Source: Sphingomonas kyeonggiensis (lineage in GTDB: Bacteria; Pseudomonadota; Alphaproteobacteria; Sphingomonadales; Sphingomonadaceae). Taken from it: DNA of 64,000 bases. The notes below the pieces were generated by a model. That model was not told the DNA's origin, made no database searches, and was given only the letters and a program-made list of their open reading frames with translations. Location of the stretch: NCBI RefSeq assembly GCF_014204495.1, contig NZ_JACHLN010000004.1:1-64000 (forward strand), in the 5' to 3' direction. A program made the translations under genes and the position numbers. Shown here piece by piece: positions 43,834-54,500 of the stretch. Position 1 is the first letter of the stretch; each line of letters starts with the position of its first letter.

Positions 43834-45129
43834 ATGCATGGTGCGGCGCTCGGTTTGATGCGGGAGCGCCGGTTCCTGCCGCTCTTCGTCACCCAGTTCC
43901 TCGGCGCGTTCAACGACAATCTGTTCAAGAACGCGATGATCTTCTTCGCGACCTACCAGATCTTCAACTCGGTCGAGGAAGAGACCCGGTTCAGCGCGAT
44001 CGCCACGGGCATCTTCATCCTGCCCTTCTTCCTCTTTTCCGCGCTCGCCGGCCAGCTCGCCGACAGCTACGACAAGGCGAAGATCATGCGGATCATCAAG
44101 GCCGCCGAGATCGGGATCATGCTGGTCGGCGCCGCCGGGATCTTCCTCGAGCATCTCGAGCTGATGCTCGCCGCGCTCGTCGGCATGGGCGTGCACTCGG
44201 CGTTCTTCGGCCCGATCAAATACGCGATCCTGCCGCAGCATCTGCAGGAAGACGAAGTGCTGGGCGGCACCGGCATGGTCGAGGCCGGCACCTATATCGC
44301 GATCCTGTGCGGCACGATCGCCGGCGGCGTGATCAGCGCCTATGCGGCGGCGATCGCGGTGATCTGCGTCGCGGTGATCGGCTGGTTCGCCTCGCTGCGC
44401 ATCCCCTCCGCGCCGCCGCTGACCAAGCTCAAGATCGACTACAACATCTTCCGCGCCTCGTGGCGGCTGATCTCGGCGACGATGCACATCCGCCGGCTCT
44501 ATCTGGCGATCATCGCGATCAGCGTGTTCTGGACGATCGCGGCGGTGCTCGGGGTACTGTTCCCGCCGCTCGTCAAGAACGTGTTCCACGCCCAGAAGGA
44601 CGTGGCGAGCGTGTTCCTGGGCATCTTCTCGGTCGGCATCGCGATCGGGTCGGTGATCATCAACCGGCTGCTCAAGGGCCATGTCTCGGCGAAATATGCC
44701 GTGCGCTCGGTCCTCTCGATGATGCTCTTCGTGATCTGCTTCTATGTCACCGCGCGCTTCTGGCCGGTGCATGAAGGCCCGCTGCTCAAGACCGCCGAGT
44801 TCCTGTCGATGCCGATCGGCTGGGCGGTGCTGGGCACGCTGCTGGCGATCGCGACCACGGGCGGCATGTTCGTGGTGCCGCTCTACGCGTTCCTGACCAC
44901 CACCGTCGAGAAGTCGCAGACCGCGCGCACCGTCGCAGCGAACAACATCGTCAATTCGGGCTTCATGGTATTCGGATCGGTGAGCATCTTCGGGGTGAGC
45001 AAGATCCCCGGGGTCGGCGTGGCCGAATGCGTCCTGGTCGTGGTGCTGCTCTGCCTCGCCTCGGCCTGGTGCGCCAACCGCCTCTACAAGGCCGAAGACG
45101 CGCCCCATGCGCCGGACGTGCTTCCTTGA
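43834..45129 (+). CDS. MFS transporter, LplT-like (lysophospholipid transporter family)
   Basis: 431 residues with about twelve membrane segments. The start FLPLFVTQFLGAFNDNLFKNAMIFF and LADSYDKAKIMRIIKAAEI are the characteristic LplT signatures, also found at the N-terminus of Aas-like fusions. LplT flips lysophospholipids into the inner leaflet for reacylation. The acyltransferase partner is not next to it, so the role is by family only. Confidence 0.88.
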   Translation: MHGAALGLMRERRFLPLFVTQFLGAFNDNLFKNAMIFFATYQIFNSVEEETRFSAIATGIFILPFFLFSALAGQLADSYDKAKIMRIIKAAEIGIMLVGAAGIFLEHLELMLAALVGMGVHSAFFGPIKYAILPQHLQEDEVLGGTGMVEAGTYIAILCGTIAGGVISAYAAAIAVICVAVIGWFASLRIPSAPPLTKLKIDYNIFRASWRLISATMHIRRLYLAIIAISVFWTIAAVLGVLFPPLVKNVFHAQKDVASVFLGIFSVGIAIGSVIINRLLKGHVSAKYAVRSVLSMMLFVICFYVTARFWPVHEGPLLKTAEFLSMPIGWAVLGTLLAIATTGGMFVVPLYAFLTTTVEKSQTARTVAANNIVNSGFMVFGSVSIFGVSKIPGVGVAECVLVVVLLCLASAWCANRLYKAEDAPHAPDVLP

Positions 45130-45181
45130 TGCGGTTCGGCTGACGCTGAACCTGGACGGCACCGGGCCGGTGCCGCCGCCG

Positions 45182-45352
45182 TCAGGCAATAAAGGTGAAG
45201 AAGCAGACGAAGAACGCGGTGAAGCTCAACGCGAACAGCTTCACGTCGCTGTCGTCGCGCAGCTGGCGTTGCTGGGCCACCGCGCGGCGGACATAGCGGC
45301 GGAACGGATGGCGGCGGGGGGCATAGCCCTCAAGGACGAGCTGGCGTTGCAT
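45182..45352 (-). CDS. Short tail-anchored membrane protein (56 residues)
   Basis: The frame from the ATG at 45350-45352 encodes a 56-residue protein: basic, Arg-rich first half (RRHPFRRYVRRAVAQQRQLR), then DDSDVKLFALSFTAFFVCFFTFIA, a C-terminal hydrophobic segment. Codon use is like that of neighbours. The start lacks a clear ribosome site, so the gene is plausible but not certain. It lies convergent with the LplT-like gene. Function unknown. Confidence 0.5.
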   Translation of the reverse strand: MQRQLVLEGYAPRRHPFRRYVRRAVAQQRQLRDDSDVKLFALSFTAFFVCFFTFIA

Positions 45353-45434
45353 GGCCAGCAGTTAACGACTTCTTAACTTTTGCCGCCAGCGCCGTGTTTG
45401 GTTAACCCCTGTCCGGCTGCGGGACAGCAATTGG

Positions 45435-46442
45435 TTACCGGGACACCGGCCCCGTGCTCGCCCGTATCATCAGCTTGTGCTCCAGCGTCACCCGCGGCTG
45501 CGGCGCCGTCCCGGAAAGGATCAGCTCGGCGGCGGCGGCGGCGAGCTCGTGCACCGGCTGGCGGATCGTGGTGAGCGGCGGCCACACCGCGCGCGCCAGG
45601 TCCGAATCGTCGAAGCCGGCGATCGACAGCTGGCCCGGCACGTCGATGTCGCTCTCATGCGCCACCGCGAGCGCGCCCGCCGCCATGTCGTCATTGCCGG
45701 CGAAGATCGCGGTCGGCCGGTCCTTGAGCGCCAGCAGCTCGCGCGCGGCAGCCGCGCCCGAGGCGAAGTCGTTCTCCGCCGCCACCACCAGCGCCGGATC
45801 GAAGGCGATGCCATGCGCCTCGAGCTCGGCCTTGTACCCCGCCAGGCGATCCGCCGACGAAGCGTGGCTCTCGAGGCCGCGGATCATCGCGATGCGGCGA
45901 TGGCCGAGGCCGATCAGGTGCGCGGTCATCTCGCGCGCCGCGGCGACGTCGTCCATCGCGGTCGACATGCCCGCGTCCTGGCGGATGCCCGGCGCGATCC
46001 GCGCATAGGGCAGCCCGCGCCGGTCGAGCTCGTCGAGCAGCGCCGTCGCCTCGGTCACCGGCGGCGAGAGGATCAGCCCGTCGAGATGGGTCTCGTCGAT
46101 CAGCGCCAGCACGTTGGAGACCAGGTCCGGCGACTGGCTGTCGATCGGCTGGAGCAGCAGCCGGTAGCCCAGCTCGGTGCAGCGCTGCTGCGCGCCGGTC
46201 TGGACGTGATAGATGTAATAGGGGCTGGGGTTGTCGTAGAGCAGCCCGACCTGGAACGACTTGCGTCCGGCCAGCGTGCGCGCCGCATGGCTTGGCCGGA
46301 AGTTCAGCCGTGCCACGACTTCCTCGACGCGGCGGCGCGTCTCTTCGCTGACATGCTTCTCGTTGTTGAGCACCCGGCTGACGGTCTTGAACGACACGCC
46401 TGCGATCTTCGAGACTTCCTTAATCGTCGGACGACTGGACAT
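45435..46442 (-). CDS. LacI family transcriptional regulator (second)
   Basis: 335 residues. HTH: TIKEVSKIAGVSFKTVSRVLNNEKHVSEETRRRVEEVV; sensor domain: RKSFQVGLLYDNPSPYYIYHVQTGAQQRC...PTAIFAGNDDMAAGALAVAHES...AGFDDSDLARAVWPPLTTIRQP. It is divergent from a glycerate kinase gene. A near-perfect palindrome (46487-46500) of the LacI-operator type lies between them, so the regulator may control itself and the kinase, or sugar genes elsewhere. Confidence 0.93.
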   Translation of the reverse strand: MSSRPTIKEVSKIAGVSFKTVSRVLNNEKHVSEETRRRVEEVVARLNFRPSHAARTLAGRKSFQVGLLYDNPSPYYIYHVQTGAQQRCTELGYRLLLQPIDSQSPDLVSNVLALIDETHLDGLILSPPVTEATALLDELDRRGLPYARIAPGIRQDAGMSTAMDDVAAAREMTAHLIGLGHRRIAMIRGLESHASSADRLAGYKAELEAHGIAFDPALVVAAENDFASGAAAARELLALKDRPTAIFAGNDDMAAGALAVAHESDIDVPGQLSIAGFDDSDLARAVWPPLTTIRQPVHELAAAAAELILSGTAPQPRVTLEHKLMIRASTGPVSR

Positions 46443-46486
46443 CGTTTTCCCCGCCGGGAAGGGCCCCGGCCCGCACCAGCCTTATT

Positions 46487-46500
46487 TGACAGCGCTGGCA
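46487..46500. promoter_or_regulatory. Candidate LacI-family operator, TGACAGCGCTGGCA
   Basis: A 14-bp palindrome with a central CAGCGCTG and one mismatch pair, of the form TGACAnCGnTGTCA known for alphaproteobacterial LacI-type regulators. It is 45 bases upstream of the LacI start and 14 bases upstream of the kinase start. Confidence 0.6.
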
Positions 46501-46514
46501 GAGCGCAAGCACAG

Positions 46515-47282
46515 ATGCAGCCGATGGCCGCGCCCCCGCCCCTTCCCGCCGCCGAGTGGATCGCCGAACGGCTCCGCTCCGGCACGCGCCGCCCCTTCGT
46601 GCTGGGCATCGCCGGCGCGCAGGGCAGCGGCAAGAGCACGATCGCCCGCGCGCTGGCCCAGCGCTTCGCCTGCCCGGTGCTGTCGCTCGACGACCTCTAT
46701 CTGGACGGCGCCGCGCGCCGGCGCCTCGCCGAGACGATCCACCCGCTGCTGCGCACCCGCGGCGTGCCCGGCACGCACGACGTCGCCGCCGGCCTGGCCG
46801 CGATCGAGGCGCTGGCGCACGGCCCCGCCCTGCTTCCCCGCTTCGACAAGGCCCGCGACGAGCCCGGTGCGCCGGAGCAGATCCCCGGCCCGGCCGGGAT
46901 GCTGATCCTCGAAGGCTGGTGCCTCGGCGCCCGCCCGCAGGGCGAGGCGGAACTTGAAGAGCCGGTCAACGATCTCGAGCGCACCCAAGACACCGACGGA
47001 CGCTGGCGCCGCTGGGTCAACGCCCGGCTCGCCGGCCCCTATCAGGCGCTATGGGCGCGGATCGACCAGCTGGTGTTCCTGCAGGCGCCGGATTTCGACA
47101 TCGTCGCCGACTGGCGGATCGAGCAGGAGCGCAAGGCCGGCGGCCCGATGACCGACGCCGAAGTCCGCCGCTTCGTCCAATATTATGAGCGGCTGACCCG
47201 CCACATGCTGCGCCACGGCAGCGCATGGGCGGACCTTACGCTACGGCTCGACGCCGACCGCAGGCCCGATTTCATAACCTAG
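46515..47282 (+). CDS. Glycerate kinase, plant-type GLYK/Tda10 P-loop family
   Basis: 255 residues. The Walker A motif GAQGSGKST is at about residues 34-42, LSLDDLYL at about 59-66 and RGVPGTHD near residue 86, followed by RFDKARDE and LEGWCLG. This set is the signature of the plant-type D-glycerate 3-kinase family, which makes 3-phosphoglycerate from glycerate. Substrate assignment is by family. The divergent LacI regulator suggests link to sugar or sugar-acid use. Confidence 0.85.
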   Translation: MQPMAAPPPLPAAEWIAERLRSGTRRPFVLGIAGAQGSGKSTIARALAQRFACPVLSLDDLYLDGAARRRLAETIHPLLRTRGVPGTHDVAAGLAAIEALAHGPALLPRFDKARDEPGAPEQIPGPAGMLILEGWCLGARPQGEAELEEPVNDLERTQDTDGRWRRWVNARLAGPYQALWARIDQLVFLQAPDFDIVADWRIEQERKAGGPMTDAEVRRFVQYYERLTRHMLRHGSAWADLTLRLDADRRPDFIT

Positions 47283-47429
47283 ATCAATCCCAACATGAAA
47301 TTTGCGTAATATCGGGACTCTTTCCTCAGAATCTGCGTGCGCGTGAATGTTTCCGTCTATATTGGAAGCGGCGCTAACCGTCCGGAATCGAATAGAAACC
47401 ACGGAAACAAAGAAACTGGGGGGTGTAAT

Positions 47430-48389
47430 TTGGCGTCGCAACCTGTTCGCGTGCACCGATACACGACCGCCCAGATCGACGCCAAGGATCGCCACGAGGT
47501 GTGGCTGAGCCATTGGCCGGGCATGACGCCGCTCTATCATACCGAGCCGCTCGAGCAGTTCCGCATCTCCAGCAGCATCGCGCAGCTCGGCGAGATCGCG
47601 CTGGTGTTCACCGATATCTCCGCCCAGCGCTGGCGCCGCGACAAGCGGCTGGTCGACATGGGCAACGACTCGATGGCGCTGACCGTCAACCTCGACGGCA
47701 AGGCGGCGGGCGTGGTCGGCAAGCAGGCACAGGACTGGGTGCAGATGCCCGGCTCGGCGGTCATCGTCGATCGCCAGCAGACCTCGATCCATGATTCCGC
47801 CGGCGGGCGCAGCATCTCGCTCAGCGTGCCGCGCCATCTGGCGATCGAGGCGGGGCTCGATGTCGCCGGCCTGCACGGCACGGTGCTCAATCCCGCCGAG
47901 ATCGCGATGTTCACCTCGCACGCGATGCAGATACGCGAAGCCCTTCCCCGCTTCAGCGAGGAAGACGCGCCCAGGCTGGGCAAGTCGATGCTCGACGTGC
48001 TGGTGCTGGCACTGAAGGGAGCCAGCCGTACCGAGGCGCCGGGCTTCCGCGAGGATCCCGCGACGCTGCTGCTGCGCGCCCGGAGCGAGGTCCAGGCGCA
48101 TCTCGGCTCGCCCAGCCTCACCGTCAACAATCTCTGCCGCAAGCTGGGCGTGTCGCGCAGCACCCTGCACCGCCTGTTCGAAGCCGGCGGTGGCGTGCAG
48201 GCCTATATCCGCGACATGCGGCTGGAGGCCGCGCGCCAGGCGCTGCTCAACCCCGAGAACCCCGAGCGGATCGGTGATCTCGCCGAGCGGCTCGGCTTCA
48301 GCGACGCCGCGCATCTGAGCCGGCTGTTCAAGGCGCGCTTCGGCGAAACGCCCAGCGATTGCCGGGCAAGGGCCGCGCTAACCCGTTGA
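47430..48389 (+). CDS. AraC-type regulator (AraC_binding_2-like)
   Basis: 319 residues if started at the TTG at 47430, which follows a run of six or more G (GGGGGGTGTAAT); a GTG at 47337 would add 31 residues of poor coding quality. The N-terminal half resembles the AraC_binding_2 ligand domain (PLEQFRISSSIAQLGEIALVFTDISAQRWRRD). The C-terminal two-helix-turn-helix block is SLTVNNLCRKLGVSRSTLHRLFEAGGGVQAYIRDMRLEAARQALL and RIGDLAERLGFSDAAHLSRLFKARFGETPSDCR. It lies 163 bases upstream of the giant autotransporter on the same strand and may control it. Confidence 0.85.
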   Translation: MASQPVRVHRYTTAQIDAKDRHEVWLSHWPGMTPLYHTEPLEQFRISSSIAQLGEIALVFTDISAQRWRRDKRLVDMGNDSMALTVNLDGKAAGVVGKQAQDWVQMPGSAVIVDRQQTSIHDSAGGRSISLSVPRHLAIEAGLDVAGLHGTVLNPAEIAMFTSHAMQIREALPRFSEEDAPRLGKSMLDVLVLALKGASRTEAPGFREDPATLLLRARSEVQAHLGSPSLTVNNLCRKLGVSRSTLHRLFEAGGGVQAYIRDMRLEAARQALLNPENPERIGDLAERLGFSDAAHLSRLFKARFGETPSDCRARAALTR

Positions 48390-48552
48390 TGTCCCAAAGC
48401 GGGAGTCGTCCTCCCGTGCGACAATGGTCCAAATCGGTGAGACGGCTGTTCAACAGCAAAACCCCCATCTGGGACTAAGGGATTTCCCTATGTCTGCCGT
48501 GCGTTGCGTTGAGTCGAGGCGCACGGTCATTTGATTTCGGGGGCTTTTTCGA
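48390..48552 (+). promoter_or_regulatory. Leader region of the giant autotransporter
   Basis: The 163-base gap contains a palindrome GCTGTT-C-AACAGC (48445-48457) and AGGGA-TT-TCCCT (48478-48489), and CGGGAG...CTCCCG near 48400. They could be operator or leader structures; the first is the best candidate for binding by the AraC-type protein encoded just upstream. GGGGGC precedes the start codon at 48553. Confidence 0.45.
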
Positions 48553-51500
48553 ATGATCGATCGTGGCAATGGCGCGCGTGCGTCCAAGGCGGTTTCTGTG
48601 CGCGTGGGTCGTGAGGCACTGCTGCGCAAGGCGCTGCTCGGCTCGACCGCGCTGATCGGCATCACGCTGGCCACGCCGGCGCTGGCCCAGTCGACCAGCC
48701 CCGCCGGCGGCGGCACGATCTCGGGCTCGGGCACCTATACCGACGATACCGCGACCAATGGCGGCGTGATGGTGGACAACACCCAGAACACCGGCATCGC
48801 CATGGCCGGTGTCACGATCGACAACACCACCGGCAACCCCAATGGCAGCGCCTACCGGCAGAATGCCGCCAGCGGCCGGAGCGCGGTCCTCTACACCACG
48901 GGCGCCAACTCGCTGCGCAGCGACCAGAACGGCGCGGCGCTGTTCATGCAGGCCGGCGGCGGCAACCTGACCTGGGCGCTCGGCCAGACCGACAACAGCT
49001 CGACCACCGACCTGACCGCGACCTTCGGCGCCTATCTGGTCGCCACCGGCTTCATCAACGTCGTCGATTTCGGCACGGTCAGCAGCCTGCGCAACGTCAC
49101 CGGCATCAGCGGCGACACCGGCATCTATGCGACATCCACCACCGCGACGGTGGACCTGTCGCTCAAGGCTCCGACGATCTCGGGCTTCGCCACCGGCATC
49201 AACGCGCTGTCCGCCACGGGCGCCAATGTCACCACCACGGGCGGCACGATCACCACGCTTGCCAACGGCACCGGCATCGCCGCTTCGGCCAGCAACGCCA
49301 TCGCCGCCGTTAACGTCACCTCCGGCTCCGCGATCACCACCAGCGGCACCGGCATCGGCATCAACGTCACGTCGAGCAACACGACCAACAGCGTCACGAC
49401 CACGGCTGGCGGCACGATCGACGGCGGCAGCGTCGGCATCCAGATGAAGTCGGCGCAGTCCGGGCAGACGAACACGGTGACGGTCGGCGCCGCGATCGGC
49501 AATTCGACCCGCCCGAGCGCGGGCGTCCTGTTCAACACCGCCGGCGCGATCGGTGGGCTCAACACTGTCTACGCCAACGCCGACATCCTGGCGGGCAATG
49601 GCAGCTACGCGATCGGATCGGGCTGGACCAACACCGACCTGGTGGTGAACGTGGCACCCGGCGTCACCGTATCGAGCCAGGGCAGCAGCGCGATCGGCGC
49701 CGGCCATGATGTCACCATCGTCAACAACGGCACGATCAGCGCGACCGCCGCCGGCGGCGTTGGCGTGCGCAATTCGCAGGGGCCCTCGACGGTCACCGTG
49801 ACCAACAACGGCACGATGACCGCCGGCAGCGTCGTGGTCTGGGGCGCGGCGACGACCAACATCACCAATTCCGGCACGCTCACCGCGACGAACAATTCGG
49901 CGATCATCTCGGGCCGCGGCGGCACGATCACCAACAACGCCAGCGGCCACATCACCGGTGGCTCGGCCGCCAATGGCTGGGCGATCCGCTTCGACAGCAG
50001 CGCCTTCTCGCCGGGCCAGACGGTCAACAGCGACGGCCAGATCACCGGCGGCGGCGCTGGCGCGATCAGGATCGACGCGACCACCGCCTCGACGCTCAAC
50101 CTCAACGCCACCTCGCAGACGACCGGCCTGATCGGCGTCTTCGGCAGCGGCGCGACCACCGTCAACCTCGCCGGCGCGCTTGTCGGCGACTATGACGGCA
50201 GCGGCTCCACCGGCGCCCAGAACTTCCGGCTAGGCGCGAACGGATCGATGCAGAGCGCGGAATTCGGCTCGGGCAACGACACCTTCACCTGGGCCGGCGG
50301 CGCCTTTAGCGGCACGATCGACGGCGGCACCGGCACGGACACCTTCGTGGTGGATGTGGGCTCGTCGACCAACAAGACGCTCGATCTCACCACCGACTTC
50401 GCCAACATCACCAATTTCGACGCCTACAGCCTGCTCAGCGGCAACCTGACCCTGACCGGCAGCCGCAACGGCGGCGCGGGCTGGACCGTGGCGGGCGGCA
50501 ACGCGACGACCTTAATCCTCAACGGTTCGCTGACCAACATCGCGGGCGTCGGCGTCACGCTGACCACCCCCGACCTGATGTTCGTCCAGTCGGGCGCGCA
50601 GCTGAGCGCGACCGGCGACGTCATCTATTCGAGCGGCACCGGCAACAACATCCAGAACAGCGGCACGATCACCTCGGGCACCGGCGCCTCCTCGGCTATC
50701 GCGATCGGCAGCGGCACGGTCGATAACTATGGCACGATCACCTATGCCGCCGGCGGCTCGATCACGACGCAGGGCAACGGCGTCCTTGCCAGCACCAACC
50801 AGCTCTCGCTCGGCAACCACACCGGCGCGAGCCTCTATGGCCGCTGGGACGGCGCCCGCGCCAACAACGGCGCCTATATCGTCAATGACGGCCTGATCCA
50901 GGGCGACCGCTTCGCCGGCGTCGAGATCAGCGGCACCAGCGTCGTGCAGAACAACGCCACCGGCCGCATCTATGGCGCGACCGGCGAAGGCTCGGGCCTG
51001 CTGATCAACAGCGGCGCGGTGCAGGTCACCAATGCCGGCCAGATCGTCGGCGCGGGCACCGCCGGCATCTATAATGCCGGCAGCGGCCTGCTCAGCCTCA
51101 GCAATTCGGGCACGATCGGCACCGGCACGCTCGACGGCTCGAACAACTATGTCCAGGGCGGCACCACCACGGCGATCCGCACCGGCACCGCCAACATCAC
51201 CAATATGGGCTCGATCCGGGGCGCATCGGGCGGCATCGCTGCCACCGGCGCGCTGACACTCGTCAACATCGGCATGGTCAACGGCGTCGGCACCGGCACG
51301 CTGGCCCTCAATGCCGTCGATGTCGGCGGTGTCGCGAGCATCCTCAATGCCGGCACGATCAGCGAAGGGACGAACTTCGCGATCAGCGCCACCGGCGGCG
51401 GCACCGTCACCAATGCGGTGGGCGCCTCGCTCGGCGGCGGCAGCGACGCGACCAATGGCTATGCGGTGTTCCTGAACGGCGGCACGACCTTCAACAATTA

Positions 51501-54500
51501 CGGCCAGGCGGGCAGCGGCACCGGCGGCACCGTGCTGACCGGCAGCACCGGCGGCACGATCAATCTGTTCGCCGGCTCGGCCAGCGGCCGGATCACCGGC
51601 GGCAGCGGGAACGATACGCTGGCGATCTACACCGGCCAGACCAACGCGAGCGCGGTCACGCAGGGCTATACCAACGCGGTGACCGGCTCGGCCGGCACCG
51701 TGACGCTGCAGAACAGCGGCGCGCTGGCGGCGGCGACCTTCGGCACGGTCGATCTTGGCGGCGGCAGCGACACGCTGCAGCTGCGCGGCACCGGCACCGG
51801 CGCGTCGCAGGGCAGCTTCTCGCTCGCCACCTCGACCGGCGCCGAGACGATCACCAAGCTCGACAGCGGCACCTGGGTGCTCTCCGGTGCGGCGGCCGTG
51901 CCCGGGATCACCGTCAATTCCAATGGCGGCACCCTGCTGTTCCAAGGCACCAGCGGCATCGGCACGATCAATGCGAACGGCGGAATCGTCCTCGCCGACG
52001 GCTCCGGCGCGTTCGGCAGCGCGGTCGTCCACCTGCTCACGTCGAACGTCCAGTTCGGCGCCTCGGGCGTCTATGCGAACAACTTCGTGCTCGACGTACC
52101 GGCGGTGCTGAACGGCCAGCCGGCCGTGTTCGAGAACCTGTTCGGCGGCAACGCCATCCTGAGCGGCAGCATCACCTCGGGCAGCGGCACCAACGCCGCC
52201 GGCCAGGCGATCGGCACCTCGCAGGCAGTGACCTTCGCCGGCATCGGCGGCAGCCTGTTCAACCTCACCGGCACCGGCAACAGCTGGACCGGCATCACGA
52301 CGATCAACTCGGGCGTGACCGTGCGCGGCTCGACCAGCGCGATCTCGGGCAGCAACATCACCAACAACGGCACGCTCACCTATGCCCAGTCGGGCGCCAG
52401 CTCGAGCAGCAAGGTGATCTCGGGCAACGGCGCGCTGCGCGTTGAGAGCGGCCAGGTCACGCTGACCGGATTCAACACCTATACCGGCGGCACCACGGTC
52501 GCCGGCGGCACCCTCCAGATCGGCGATGGCGCCGCCAGCGGCCGCATCGCCGGCGCGATCACCGTCGATGCGGGCGGCACCCTGGTGTTCAACCGCACCG
52601 ACAACTACGACTTCACCAGCGCGATCAGCGGCGCGGGCAACGTCCAGGCGCTCGGCACCGTCTCGCTGAGCGGCGCGATCACCACCACCGGCAACCTCAC
52701 CGTGGATTCGGCCACGGGCGGCCAGGTCACGCTGACCGGCGCGCGCAGCGGCGCGGCTGTCTCCGCCGTGACGCTGGCGGGCGTGGGCAACGTCCTGCGC
52801 GTCGGCCTCTCCGGCTCGGTCGCGGGCGGCCAGTATGTCGGCGTGCGCCTCGGCGGCACCAATGACGGCGTCGACAATTTCGGCGCGATCACCAACACCG
52901 GCACCGGCGGCGACAACGGCTATGGCGCCGCGATCGCCGTCGTCGCCACCACCGGCACCAGCACGATCAACAACGGCTCGGCGAGCAACTCGACCGCGTC
53001 GATCAGCGGCCAGAATGCCGGCATCAACCATGTCGGCTCGGGCGGCATCGTCGCCACCGGCGCGCTGAACGTGAACAATTACGGCCTGATCGCCGGCAAT
53101 CTCTACAACGCGATCGAGAACCAGGGCGGATCGGGCAACCTCTCGATCAACAACTATGCCACCGGCCGCATCGTCGGCCAGGGCAATGCCGGCGGCGGCA
53201 ACGGCATCGGCATGGGCGGCGTGGGCACGCTCGGCCTGGACAATGCCGGCCTGATCGTCGGCCGCTCGAACGGCATCGCGACCGGCGGCTCGGTCGCGAT
53301 CACCAACCGCGGCACGATCGCCACCGGCACGCTCTCGGGCGGCACCACCGGCACGCTCACCGCCGGCGGCGGTACCGGCATCCAGGCCATGGGCGGCACG
53401 ATCACCAACCAGGCCGGCGGCGTGATCCAGGGCTCGTTCCTGAACGGCAGCGGCACCGACACCAACGCGATCTCCTCGTTCGCGGCGACCACCGTCAACA
53501 ATTCCGGCCAGATCCTCGGCGCGTCGCTCGGCTCGACCTCGACCGCACGCGCCAATGGCATCTATATCGCTAGCGGCCTCGGCACGGTGACCAACAATGC
53601 CACCGGCCTGATCACCGGCAGCTGGGACGGCGTCTATCTCGCCAGCGGCGGCTCGGTGACCAACACGGGCACGATCTCCGGCTACAGCGTCAACGGCATC
53701 GAAGGCGCCGGCACCGTCACCAACAATGCCGGTGGCCGTATCTTCGGCGGCGGCGTGGGCGTGAAGCTGGCCGCAGGCGGCACGGTGAACAACAGCGGCC
53801 TGATCGCCGCCGCAACCTATGACTCCCTGGCCAACACCTACACCGCGAGCACCGGCATCGGCGTGTCGCTCACCTCGGGCACGGTGATCAACCAGTATAC
53901 CGGCACGATCACCGGCGCGACCGGCGTCAGCGCTACCGGCACGCTGAACTTCAACAACAGCGGCGGCACGATCATCGCGTCGACCAATGCCGGCCTGAAC
54001 GTCGCGGGCACCAGCAACCAGCTCTTCAACTCCGGCACGCTCACCGGCGGCAGCAACGCCACCCAGGGCTATGGCGTCCGCTTCACCAGCACCTCGACCG
54101 GCAGCCTCAACAACCAGACCAACGGTCTGCTCAGCGGCGGCACTGGCGGCGTCCTGGTCGGCGCTGCCTCCGGCGTAGGCATCGACAATGGCGGCACCAT
54201 CGTCGGCCTCGACAGCGGCAGCCGCGGCATCTACTTCTCGGCCGGCAGCGCCATCATCACCAACCAGGCGGACGGCGTGATCGTCGGCCAGGGCTGGGGC
54301 ATCTCGGTCGCCACCACTGCAAACATCAACAATAGCGGCTTCATCGGCTCGGGCACGCTCTCGGGCGGCACCACCGGCACGTTCACGGTGAACGCCACCG
54401 GCAACGGCGTCGTCTTCAACGGCGGCTATTTCAGCAACAACGTCACCGGCACCGTCACCGGCGGCAATTACGGCGTCGCCTCGGGCGGCACCACCGCGGC

